This document shows, piece by piece, positions 54,247 to 64,000 of a DNA stretch of 64,000 nt (position 1 is its first letter; each line of letters opens with the position of its first letter). The translations under genes and the position numbers were made by a program. Source of the DNA: Aristolochia californica (Eukaryota > Streptophyta > Magnoliopsida > Piperales > Aristolochiaceae); assembly GCA_029961685.1 (NCBI GenBank), contig JARWKL010000008.1, forward strand, positions 39,380,144 to 39,444,143. The letters are read 5' to 3'. Below the pieces are notes generated by a model, which searched no databases, had not been told where the DNA came from, and worked only from the letters and a program-made list of their open reading frames with translations.

Positions 54247-56680
54247 GTTTTGTTGGAAATAAACATAATATTGTCAAAGCTAAATTTTTTTTCATAGGAT
54301 GTGGTTTTCTTTTCTTTTCTTTGTAACTCATCCTTTTTCATATGCAAATGTCATTCAATAATATCTTTATCATTATAATTTAGTAGGGTTATTCAAAATA
54401 CAGTGACATTTTTTTGTTTTTTCTTTATTAAAATATTAGTGAAATTTTTAAAAGACAAAATGTAATAATGTAAGTCTTCTTTGGTATCGAAATAATGACA
54501 ATTATAAATATTGTTCTTCTTCTAATAGTAGAGATTTGAACAACCCAAAAGTGAGTTTATTTCTGATGGAGCCTAAGGGAAGAAGGAATACCAAGCAAAG
54601 TAAAGATACAATACCCAAGAGAGCGTATGGTGATATTCCATGGAAGAAATATGGAGAATATAAAATATAGGTGATTATTAGACGAGTCCATGGCCACATA
54701 GTCCATGCCAATGACGAAAATCAACAATCAATTAAAAGGAAGATGTTGAATGCTCTATAATAAATTTAGTTCAGACTAACCAATTGCCCTATGAGATGTT
54801 GTTAAATGTTTTATTGTAAAATCGTGATTGGATAGGTCAATTGATTCTGATTCAACCATGCAATGTACCTTGACCAAATTTAGTTTTTAGCAAAGCTTTG
54901 TAACTAAAACCTAAAATAATTAATTACATAATTAAATATAACACTACAAGAAAAAGAGTTTTTTTTTTCTTCGATAGAAGTCACCATATCCAGCATAAAT
55001 AATATTTCATTGGTAAAGTAACTAAAAAATAAAAGAAAACTCTATCATCGAAAATTTATTTTTTGGTAGTAGAGTTATGACAAGTACATGGCAAGAAATA
55101 CTTTCTTTCGGTAGAATTACTTTTCGATTGAAATAATCTTTTTAACAAAAGAAAGTATTTTTGAGAAATATTGTTTTGACAAAAAATATTGTCCACCAAA
55201 ACAAAATTTGGTGGAAACAATTTCTGTCGAATTTTTTAATAAAAATAATTGAAACCATCATGGTGGAATTTATTTTCAATTTGTTTAATCTTTTGTGGAA
55301 ATTACATTTACTAATAAATACGATCAAAATATTATGTAACTATGTTTTAAAAATGATATTAAATATTGCAAACACAAGTTCTTGAAGGCTAACAATTGAC
55401 ACCTAAATAGTCCTAATTTTTTAATCCAATTTTTAAATAAAAAACAATTTGACCTCTAGTTGGTTGATGAAGTTAAGATCTCATGGCACTATGACTATGA
55501 ATACTAGGGTTGGATACATCTCTTAAATATGATTGTGGAAACATATTGTTTTCAATAGATAGAAGCTAGGGTTACAATGAAACTCAGAAGCTCTCCATTT
55601 TTTTGTGAGTTTGCAAATTGAATCGCCGCTAGTTCGAGTTTGACTTGTTTACTTAAACAAATCGAAAACCGATCTCAAATTTGATTCGAGTTCGGATTTA
55701 TTCGAATCAAACTGAGTTGGCTCCAAGCAAAGATTGAGTTATTCGAGAATCGGTTCTGTTCGATACCACCATAAAAACACATAATATGTCCAATTCTTTT
55801 TTATGAAAGAAAATAGATGACGAATGGACTGAAAACTACTATAATTTCTAATGAAAAACACTTGAACAGAGCGTTCAGTAGGACAAATTAAACACAAAAT
55901 TGTTCTTTTGTGTCCTCAATACTCTTACATGGATCGAGTTTTTGACTTCTCTCAATAACTATTATCAGACGGATCTTAAATGAGATGGATCTATGGTGGC
56001 ATTGCTCTTCGATTTGTAGTTGGCTTCGTATGTGTGTTTGGAATTTTACTATTCAAAAGGTCTTGGAGAATTATGTATTTTTGATTTGTAGATGGGTTGC
56101 AAGATTTGTTTTGTTGTAAATAGTCAAAACTTACAAAATGTTCATGGGATATGGCTTTTTTTTCTTTTCTTTGTGTCTCATCCTTTTTCAAATGTAAATA
56201 TCATTCAATAATATCTCTCCCATAATAATTTAGTAGGGCTTTTCAAAATATAGTGATATTCTTTTTATTTTTTCTTTATTAAAATATTATTGAAATTTTC
56301 AAAAGACAAAAAATAATAATGTATATCTTCTTTGGTATCGAAATAATGACAGATATAAATATTGTTCTTCTTCTAATAGTAGAGAATTGAGCAACCCTAA
56401 AGTGAGTTTATTTCCAATAGAGCCTAAGACAAGAAGGAATACCAAGCAAAGTAAAGATACAACACCCAAGAGAGCGTATAGTGATATTCCATGGAAGAAA
56501 GATCGAACTTGTATAGTTAAAATATAGGTAAGACGAGTCCATGGTCACTTAGTCCATCCCAGTCACGAAAATCAATAACCAATTAAAAGGAAGATGTTCA
56601 ATACTCTATTATAAATCTTGATCAAACTAACTAATTGGCCCATGAGATGTTTTTGAATGTTTTATTAAAAGAATTTTTTT
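54247..56680 (+). repeat. RLP 3' flank (copy C)
   Basis: Matches 14401-16890. CACTACAAGAAAAA is at 54942-54955. The third cassette remnant is at about 55977-56130. Homology to copies A and B stops near 56668 at TTGAATGTTTTATTA. Confidence 0.75.
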
Positions 56681-57030
56681 ATTATTATTAAAAATAGTTT
56701 GTAAAAAAAGTAATTTTTTTATTTTCACTAATTATTTTTATGAAAATAATAATTAAATTTTTATTTTTTTGTTTTTCTTTTCTTGAGGTTTCAAATAGAC
56801 CTTGATGCGGTCAGTAATCACGCACGTGTGGGAAAGGAGAAGGGTCGAGGTTTAATTGGAAGGACCCCACCCCATTTCTCCAACCCGGGTTTAACTAGAC
56901 TCAATTATGGGAAAGTGTGATCCCCATCTAGCATTTAATGATTGGGTTGATTTTTATAATATTATTTAAGATTTTTTTTATTAAATTAATTAATAAATAA
57001 ATTAACAAGGGAGATGGATACTCTCGTCAG
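56681..57030. other. AT-rich then mixed spacer
   Basis: A T-rich stretch, then CCCCACCCCATTTCTCC and AACCCGGGTTT, then AT-rich again up to a CTCGTCAG acceptor-like end. It may be intron sequence carried with the exon that follows. Confidence 0.4.
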
Positions 57031-57174
57031 CAATCGGGCAGACCCATCGAAACATTTCTCTTTCTCGGTCTCATTGGCGGATTCCTCCTGGAAAATTCAT
57101 TCGATATCATTGAGGATGACTTTGAGGAAATTGGGCAGAACGGAGCTTCTCCACCGTGCCCCGGCCAAGAATTT
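57031..57174 (+). pseudogene. Isolated 48-codon exon of unknown origin
   Basis: Bounded by CTCGTCAG before and GTATGT after, exactly 144 bp and open in phase 0. It encodes QSGRPIETFLFLGLIGGFLL, then the acidic ENSFDIIEDDFEEIG, then QNGASPPCPGQEF. It looks like a hydrophobic segment followed by an acidic C-terminal region. I do not recognise the family. No partner exon is visible, and LTR DNA begins right after it, so it is probably a captured fragment. Confidence 0.5.
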
Positions 57175-57179
57175 GTATG

Positions 57180-57334
57180 TGGGCCTATGTGCCTTCTCCT
57201 TGATCTATGGGTCATAATTTTATATCTCTTGGTTGTGTGGGTCTTCCTTGGTCTTATGGGCTTGGGCCCATCTTCCAACACACTTGGATATGTGGGCTTT
57301 CCTTGGTTGTATGTGTTTGGGCCCTCTTCCAACA
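57180..57334 (-). mobile_element. 3' LTR of a coding-free LTR element (truncated)
   Basis: On the minus strand TGTTGGAAGAGGGCCCAAAC starts at 57334, just after the polypurine tract complementary to CTCCCCCTC (57335-57343). It carries a second TGTTGGAAGATGGGCCC inside, as in the solo LTRs. It is lost near 57180. Confidence 0.65.
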
Positions 57335-59208
57335 CTCCCCCTCAAGTTGGGGTGAGAGAACATCATGAACTCCTAGTTAGCTGCAAATGATGTATAAATT
57401 TTTTTTTTTTTTATAAAATGACAGTCCTCAATATCTTCCAACACTTCCCCTCACGTTGGGGCTCTCGTTTATGAGGCCCAATTGGCATAAGAAAAATGAG
57501 AGTAGCATCACTTTAAGTCGTATGACATTGCTCTTTAATCCAGTCAAATAATTCATGATGGATGTTCGACAAACTCCTATCTTCTATAGGTAGTGCCACT
57601 CCTATTAATGTAGGTTGTGGGTCTATATGCTGAAGGGTAAAAAAAACTCCTCCATCACCCTGTCACTCCACAGGACAACGTCTCTCAAGTGGTAGGAGTA
57701 ATAAAAGACATTAATGGGGGGAAGTAAAATGATATGTTGTAATAAACTCATCCATCATGGTGTTCCAATTCGGCCACCAACTCTCATGGTGTCGCAACCG
57801 CAATATTTTTTAGAGTAAAAAAAAAATGATGGTGTCCCAATCCGGGCACCGACTCTCATGGTGTCCCAACCGCAATATTTTTTAGAGTCAAATAAATTAT
57901 GGTATGAGAAAGATACTTAGGCCACCTCTCCTTCAATAATAATGTTTTATCCAAAGAGACACAATAACAGCAGTTGTAATGGGCTTGGGCCTATATAATA
58001 CGAACCAAAATAATCCTTGTGAAATTGACCCATGAAATAATCTAAGGCAAATATTTGTACCAAATAATATGTTGACCAAGGAATAATCTGTCAATTCTTC
58101 AAAATAATAATCTAGCCAGAAAATTACTGAGTCATGCCAAAATATGTATAAAATTGGACACGTATATCGAGGTAGGAAAATAAGTGGGTTGAGTATGAGT
58201 TGACTCACTGAGTTGACCCGAACCGGGTTGACTCAGTCCGATTTAACTCGAAATACTGGTGCAAAAGCGATCTGATTGCTGGGTTGAAGCAGGCGCTCGA
58301 CCCGGATTTAATACGTTTCCTAGCTTAGGAAACATTAAATCTTTCATCAGTATCTTCTTCTTCCTCTCGACCGAAAAGAGCGGAAAACCAGAGACGTCTT
58401 TGGAAGGCAACTTTCCAGAACTTGAGCAGAGAGATTGGAATATATATCCGAGGAACCAGAGAACTTTCCAAAATAAGAGACATCACCGAGAATCAAGTAG
58501 AACGTGATATCATGAACATGATAGCCCGACAACGTCGAAGGTAAGATTTTGACGACGTCGGCAATATTTGAAAACCAGCAATGCAGAACCTTCCAAACAG
58601 AGATGACAACCAACCCGGAAAACCAGAGAACAGAAACGAAGAGATACTCTCGAATGCTCGACGGATTTAATAAAACGGAAACAGAGTGTTCTTCTTCCCC
58701 ACGGCGCTGAACAGAGGCAAATTAAACTTTCTTTCTCTCCTTGCAGCGGAAGTTGTAATGGACAACAACTCAGTAACTCGGTGGAGACTGGGGTAGTCGG
58801 ACGTCGGCCAAACAAACTCAAGAACACAATATGACTCCTGACGGTAGCAATATTTTTTCGTCTCTACACGAGAAACAAAAACCAGTCTTCTCCGGCGATG
58901 TAGATCAATACGACTTCCATAAATAAACGTTGACTCATTGCGTCTCAATCTATGAAATGATGGGCCTCCTTGTGAAGCAAACAAAGTGGGATTTTATCAA
59001 GAAGCAACAACAACGTGCTTTATGTTTTTCCAAAGGATTATCGAGCAAAGATGGCATGCAAAAAGTTTCAAAAAAAAAAAATTGAACCTACTTGAAAAAT
59101 CAAAGGCTATAGTTCGGGGAAGAAAATAACAAAAAAAAGAAAAAAAAGATTTGGAATTCTAAAAAGAAACCATAACTACGAGTCCTAAAAATCAAAGCTC
59201 TGATACCA
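57335..59208 (-). mobile_element. Internal region of a non-autonomous LTR element
   Basis: Bounded on the right by an iMet primer site (TGGTATCAGAGC, complement at 59197-59208) and on the left by a polypurine tract. About 1.87 kb, with no gag or pol. A second polypurine/LTR-start signature (complement of TTCCAACACTTCCCCTC, 57440-57456) lies inside and suggests a nested or recombined element. CATGGTGTC(C)CAA units recur near 57758 and 57838. The minus-strand frames at 58510-58984 have no recognised domain. Confidence 0.6.
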
Positions 59209-59350
59209 TGTTCATTTTTAGGACTCCATGAAATTAGCTCATGGAGAAAAGGGAGAGAGAACCATTGGGAGAAAACTAGAGAAAGAAGGGTTATGGACTT
59301 GATTTCCTAACCCTCCATCTGAAGCTTAATTTATAGATTAATGAAACTAT
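59209..59350 (-). mobile_element. 5' LTR of the coding-free element (truncated)
   Basis: TGTTCATTTTTAGGACTCC adjoins the primer site. The sequence matches 6224-6365 (GGACTCCATGAAATTA, GGGTTATGGACTTGATTTCC). It breaks off near AAACTATTGG. Confidence 0.65.
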
Positions 59351-59612
59351 TGGATGTTTAAGTTGGAATAAGTACTCAAAAGATCCCTCTAAGTGGCTTA
59401 ATTTTGATGATAAAAAACTCATACATTTAATCATGACAACTGACTTCCGTCCATCATGGAGGTTGAGAATCTTGTGCATGGAATATGGAGGACGTTCATG
59501 AGACTTCGTGTGCATAGAAACCGGTGGATGTGCATGTGTCTTCTCATCCCCCCTCAAGCTGAACTTGGAGGCTGGACAAACATTCAACTTGGTGCTAATG
59601 AACAAAGCTTTG
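59351..59612. other. Short spacer with a copia 3'-end signature
   Basis: Contains CCCCCTCAAGCTGAACTTGG near 59549, a polypurine-complement-like string seen at the 3' end of minus-oriented copia elements. No coding region. Confidence 0.4.
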
Positions 59613-59942
59613 TGTTGGAAGATGGGTATGTCCAAGCCCACACAACCAAGGAAGGCCTACACATCCAAGGAAGGCCCACACATGCAATTGTGTTAGAAGA
59701 TGGGCTCAAAACCCACATACCAAGGAGAAGGCCCACATGTGGAGGCATGATGGTAAATAAAGAGTAATGTCATAAAAATGACATTGATGTAATTAATTTG
59801 TTTTATGGGTATAATTATAATATTGTAGCTTTATTCATCTATAAATTGAGCCCTAGGGGGGAGGGTTAGGATATAAATCCATAACCCTTTTCTTCTTCCA
59901 GTTTTCTCCCCAATATCTGTCTATACTTTTCTCCATGAGCTA
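59613..59942 (+). mobile_element. LTR in plus orientation, inverted relative to 59209-59350
   Basis: TGTTGGAAGATGGGTATGTCC to CTTTTCTCCATGAGC. The end part is the reverse complement of 59209-59350 (CTATAAATTGAGCCC, CCATAACCC, TTTTCTCC, CTCCATGAG). It is broken before its CA end and joined to the hAT flank. Confidence 0.65.
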
Positions 59943-60036
59943 ATCCGTAGTTATGGTGTTTTAGAATTTCAATTTTTTTTTCTTTTATCTCTTTGTCTCG
60001 TGCCCTTGTTTTTGCTTGGTTCTATGATCTAGTGAG

Positions 60037-61479
60037 TAGGGGTGGCATTGAGTCGAGTCGAGCCGGAACCTGCCTATGTTCTAGCCGAGCTTCTAGCCGA
60101 ACCTCGTCTCGAACCTACAATTGTTATCGACCTCGAGCCCAAAAAATTTAATCGAGTTCGAGCCGAGCTTGAGCTTCAACATATATTTAAAACTTTTCAA
60201 AAAATATATATCAAATAAATTATATATAAAATTATGCATACATTTTACATAAAATTGGGCATGACCTCTACATAAAATTGGGTATAAGATGGGGCATGAC
60301 CTCTACTTAAAATTGAGCATAATCTATATATATAATACCTGTATAAAATTTGGCATGACCTCTACTTCAAATTGGGCATAATCTATATACATAATACCCG
60401 CATAAACACTCCATAAAAATGTCTATACATTCCATAAACACTCCATGAAATTTTTTATACACTCCATACACTCCATAAAACAATCTAAACACTCCATACA
60501 TTGCATAACATTATGAATAAACTCCATACAATAATCAAACACAACAAAATTAAATGAAATATCACTATCAATTTACATTCACCCAAATAAAATCTATAAA
60601 TCCATTATAAATTTACTAACTATAGTTATTTCTCTTCATGCTAGAAAATAATATACATCCCTACATGAGCAAAATCTCCACCTATGATAAAAACAAAAAA
60701 ATAAAATTAGTTATTGTCAGATAAAAAAATATTCTTTCACTACTAGTTACTTAATGTCATTAAAAATATTAAAATTATTTCATCGTCAGGTGGCAGAGCA
60801 GTGGCATGGGAGGCAACTAGTGCGGACGGAATTTCATCGTTAGGTGGAAGAGCAGTTGCATTGAAGGCAGTTGGTACGGACGGAATTTCATCGTTAGGTG
60901 GCAGAGCAATGGCACTGAAAACGATTAGTGTAGACGGAATTGCCTCGTCCGATGGAAGAGCAACGACACTAAAGGTGGACGGAATTGCATCGTCCGAAGG
61001 AAGGGTAGGGTAGCGGCTGGGGTGGATGGAATCACATAGTTTGGATAGGACGAAGAGTTTTTTTTTTTTTTAATAAAAAATTTCCGTGTTAAAGCCCACG
61101 TGCAAGTTCGCACGGACGCTGCACGGGGATGACGCGTCCAAGGGGGGAAATAATTTTCCCCCTTGAACTTAGGTTGTCTCGGTGCTACCGAGACGGGTGG
61201 TGTGGGGGGTGGCGGTGGCACCAGCAGACGGGAGCGGTCGGCGTCCGGTCCCGAGACAGACTTGCAAATCCCCCCGAATCCCGAATCGCCTCCCCCCCCC
61301 TCCCGAGACAAACTTCCAAATCACCCCGATTCCTGCCTCTCGTTAAATTAACGAGCTGAACCTGGCTATGTTCAAAGTTTGGCTCATTAATTTAAACGAG
61401 CCGATTTCTCGAGATAAGGAATCCGGGACCGAGCCGAACTCGAGCCGCTCACGAGCCGGCTTGGTTCGTAGCACTCCTA
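60037..61479. mobile_element. Non-autonomous hAT-type DNA transposon, copy 2
   Basis: Same structure as 6549-8061. Left end TAGGGGTGGC, right end GCACTCCTA. Flanks CTAGTGAG (60029-60036) and CGAGTGAG (61480-61487). The 54-bp array is at about 60813-61013, again open. It has one GC-rich hairpin block instead of two. 1443 bp against 1513 bp in copy 1. No transposase. Confidence 0.75.
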
Positions 61480-61487
61480 CGAGTGAG

Positions 61488-61757
61488 TCCCTTGTCACCA
61501 GAAGAGAAGAAGATTGTTGCTGATCTAGTGTTTGCTTCTCTCTGCTATGTTCTTGAAGATCAAACAAACTTTCTCTCCTCTAGTGAGACACAATTTGGCA
61601 ATTGTGCTACCCGCCTCTGCCTACCCGATCGACCCTTGTCGACGAAGATATCCGAATGAAGGATGTTGCAAAGGCATTCACGACGGCATCTTGAAAGGTG
61701 GTTGTTACCGTGTCTGACATCATCTGATAAGTTACCAGGCTCATGGCCTTGCGAAGG
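61488..61757 (+). repeat. Duplicated flank of the hAT-type element
   Basis: Nearly identical to 8070-8338, including CGAAGATATCCGAATGAAGG and CCAGGCTCATGG. Beyond GCGAAGGCC the two copies differ. Confidence 0.8.
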
Positions 61758-61824
61758 CCTGTTATGGCAAGTGGAATTGTTTGAAGTGTAGAGCCTGCAC
61801 CTGCTAGCCACTCATGATCTCGCA

Positions 61825-61953
61825 TGTGACTACCCAGGTGGCCGTGTTACCTCTCGAGCAATTCGTGGTCAAGGTTCTGCCCACTACTCTGTTCTCGATC
61901 GGGTCGTTCATGTTTTCGCTCAATCCAGGGCCCTTCAATATCAAGATTTCCTT
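61825..61953 (+). pseudogene. Possible oligopeptide-transporter (OPT) exon fragment
   Basis: The frame from about 61814 reads VTTQVAVLPLEQFVVKVLP, then FSIGSFMFSLNPGPFNIK. The block SLNPGPFNIK and the preceding AVLP-L---VLP resemble the conserved exon of plant OPT-family peptide/metal transporters. After IK the similarity stops (ISFIASWIL). It is isolated, without other exons, so it is a captured or leftover fragment. Confidence 0.5.
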
Positions 61954-62470
61954 CATCGCTAGTTGGATCCTCTGTTTAAAAAAACGTAGCTGGAAACCTG
62001 CTGGAGGGATTAATTTCAATCTCTAGTTCCAACATTTGATTTTCTGAATCTATTAACAGCAGTTGGAAGATTTATTTTTAGAAGAATGCAACAGTTATCA
62101 CAAAATCTTTGGCATTGTAGGCGTGAGAACTTTTTTGCCGAAAGCTGCCACTGCTGTTGTCTGTTTTCCATCCCGAGTGGAAGTTTCATCGTCATACCCT
62201 TTATAGGATTCTCCGAGAGAGAATCCTTGCACTGGTGTCTTTATGAAACCAGGGCTGGATGCATACCTTATACATCATGGGATCGATCATATATTTTATA
62301 GGGGGCAAAATGATATATCTCAAAGTTTGATCTAGGTGACATATTTAGAAAAATCCAAAACTCCCATGTCAATTTAAAGCAATATTTGGGGTGAGTTCTT
62401 TCATTCGGGTCCATAACCTTTCTCTTACCTGAAAACAGTGACCACAAAGTCTTTGTATGGAAGACCTGGG
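61954..62470. other. Spacer without supported genes
   Basis: Only short frames are present. The region does not match the corresponding part of the left duplication (8340-9780). Confidence 0.4.
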
Positions 62471-64000
62471 GTGACTCCAAAGTCTTCGTTATGCATGTTT
62501 TTCTAAACGTTAGTAAGTCTTCGAAGACTTAAGATCTATGGTTTTGGTGGACTGCAATCTCTAATAAGTTAGTCAAGTCTAACTTCTCCCTACGGCGACT
62601 AAAAGGCCATATAAAGTCTCAAGTTATAATACTCGAATCAGAATTCTTTATCAGGATTCTTTCTTATCATCTCATCGTCGTTTGGAAGCAGGAGAGGGAG
62701 CAGATAGAGGCATTTACACTGTTCTATCTGTCAACTACATGCAGTCACTTCGAATCTGCTCCTTTCAAGCCTTCAGCCCCTACTTGTCAAGTCGTCATCG
62801 CTTTGGGTGAAGGATAAAGGAGGAGAGAGATTAAACTGTTCTGTCAACTACATCTGTCAACTACATGCAGTCGACTATTCAACACGTTCATTTGAAGAAA
62901 GGAGGGACACCAGTGTCCCACACGTTCTCTACCACATAAATCTTGCGGTAATGAACTTTCTAATGTGTATGATCTGAACTTCTTCTTATGCACATTTTCT
63001 AGTGATGTATAAATGTGTATGTTCTCAACTTGTAATTCTCAAGTTTTACCCTAATTCAAACAAACACTTATATACTTATCGTATTCAAAAGGGTGTATGT
63101 CGATTTTTATTACAATATGTTGGAAATAATGAGTTTTTAAGAAATTTATTTTTTTTAAAGTATGAGAGGATTGTCAAGTCCATTGAGTCATCATAGGCGG
63201 TAAATCTCCCATATATCAATAATATGAATTGGATTTTTGGGTAATCAATACATATTAAACTTTTGAACCCACCTCAGTTCTATCCCTATTAAATTTGATT
63301 TCGATTTAGAGTGTAATTGAGAGAGAGGTTATAAGATAAATAAATCTTACTTAGTATAGGAAGTCATATTTGAAACGTATCGCTAACGGTTGAGAGAGAA
63401 AGATAAAAGAGCAAATAGTTTGACTAGTAGCAATTCCGATAGTTCCGTAGAGAGAGAAGAAAAGAGAGAGAGAGAGATAAAGTTTGATTGATTGACTAGT
63501 AGGTAAACTTAGTCATTTCTTTTATATTATGTTCTAAACAACTTCTAATGCACTAATTTTTTAAGCTTTCTGAGATAAAATTCTCAAGTTCTACCCTAAT
63601 TCAAACAAACACTTATATACTTATAGTATTCAAAACTGATGTATCTCGATTTTTATAAGAATATGTTGGAAATAATGAGTTTTTAAGAATTTTAATTTTT
63701 AAAAAGTATGAGAGTATTGTCAAAGTCCATTGAGTCATCATAGAATGTAAATCTCCCTTATATCAATAATATGAATTGGATTTTTGGGTAATCGATACAT
63801 ATCAGACTTTCGAACCCACCCCAGTTCTATCCCTATTAAATTTGATTTCGATTTGGAGTGTGATTGAGAGAGAGAGATTGAAAGAGAAAGAAATCTTACT
63901 TAGTATAGGAAGTAAACGTATTGCAAACGGTTGAGAGAGAAAGAGAGAGAGAGAGATCAAATAGCTTGACTGGTAGCAAGTCTGATAGTTCTATAGAGAG
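62471..64000 (+). repeat. RLP upstream/flank blocks, tandem, to the window end
   Basis: CTCCAAAGTCTTCGTTATGC (62476) matches 10499. A cassette lies at 62780-62950 (CAAGTCGTCATCGCTTTGGG, AACACGTTCATTTGAAG). The dispersed RLP-flank block occurs twice in a row (63005-63330 and 63575-63900), each followed by a GAGAGAGAGA-rich AGTAGCAA(T/G)TCCGATAGTT-type stretch. By analogy with 10005-11468 another RLP gene could lie beyond the end of the window. Confidence 0.65.

Noticed and set aside
58510..58984. Two 105-codon minus-strand frames
   Set aside because: They lie in the non-coding interior of an LTR element downstream of the primer site and show no domain.
62268..62480. 70-codon minus-strand frame (SPQVFHTKTLWSLF...)
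   Set aside because: No family recognised and no neighbouring coding signal. Left as chance.

Overview
The window is nuclear DNA from an angiosperm. The genes have GT-AG introns, the coding content is low in AT-rich surroundings, several Ty1/copia retrotransposons carry iMet-type primer sites, and the receptor and wall-associated kinase families present are plant-specific. The species cannot be named from the sequence. The dicot-type bHLH fragment and the receptor cluster fit a eudicot or a closely related lineage.

Three loci look like real or recently real genes. (1) 1578-5327 (+) is a five-exon gene for a 151-residue helical protein that I read as a BORCS6/DUF2365-like BORC/BLOC-type subunit. 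Its third intron lacks a GT donor. (2) 11469-14276 (+) is an intact, intronless 935-residue leucine-rich-repeat receptor-like protein of the EIX/Cf type (RLP-A). (3) 31016-33436 (+) is a three-exon wall-associated receptor kinase (WAK-like, about 728 residues) with all kinase motifs. Its promoter side is the 3' LTR of a copia element.

The rest is a decayed tandem RLP cluster. RLP-B (43259-45766) is full length but has one TGA and lacks about 100 codons of LRR. RLP-C (52444-54117) lacks its 5' half and has one TGA. RLP-D (27832-27920) is only a signal peptide joined to a copia fragment. RLP-E (5945-6223) is a broken N-terminus. The A and B copies share about 6 kb of 3' flank (14272-20215 and 45761-52228), and C shares the first 2.5 kb. 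Each flank holds two further copies of the exon segment for the membrane span and tail, so an old 1.9-kb tandem duplication came before the paralogues. A short RLP 5' cassette (upstream element, TATA-like box, leader) is scattered alone through the window more than ten times.

Mobile DNA fills the spaces. It includes a defective copia element with two LTRs and a near-perfect target duplication (22552-26262), solo LTRs at 18240-18615, 50242-50673 and 27101-27543, truncated copia elements at 27919-30952 and 38497-41242, an inverted copia fragment at 36242-36600, a coding-free LTR element at 57180-59350, and two paralogous non-autonomous hAT-type elements (6549-8061 and 60037-61479) with 8-bp target duplications. 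CACTA-type termini also occur in the RLP flanks. Gene fragments were found out of place: a GL3/JAF13-like bHLH piece (about 41430-41980), a possible subtilase piece (34873-34989), a possible oligopeptide-transporter piece (about 61825-61953) and a clean 48-codon exon of unknown origin (57031-57174). Tandem arrays (197, 54, 160, 39, 68 and about 161 bp units) complete the picture. No tRNA, rRNA or CRISPR was found, and I see no convincing wholly new system. The most unusual items are the repeated transmembrane cassettes and the scattered receptor 5' cassettes.
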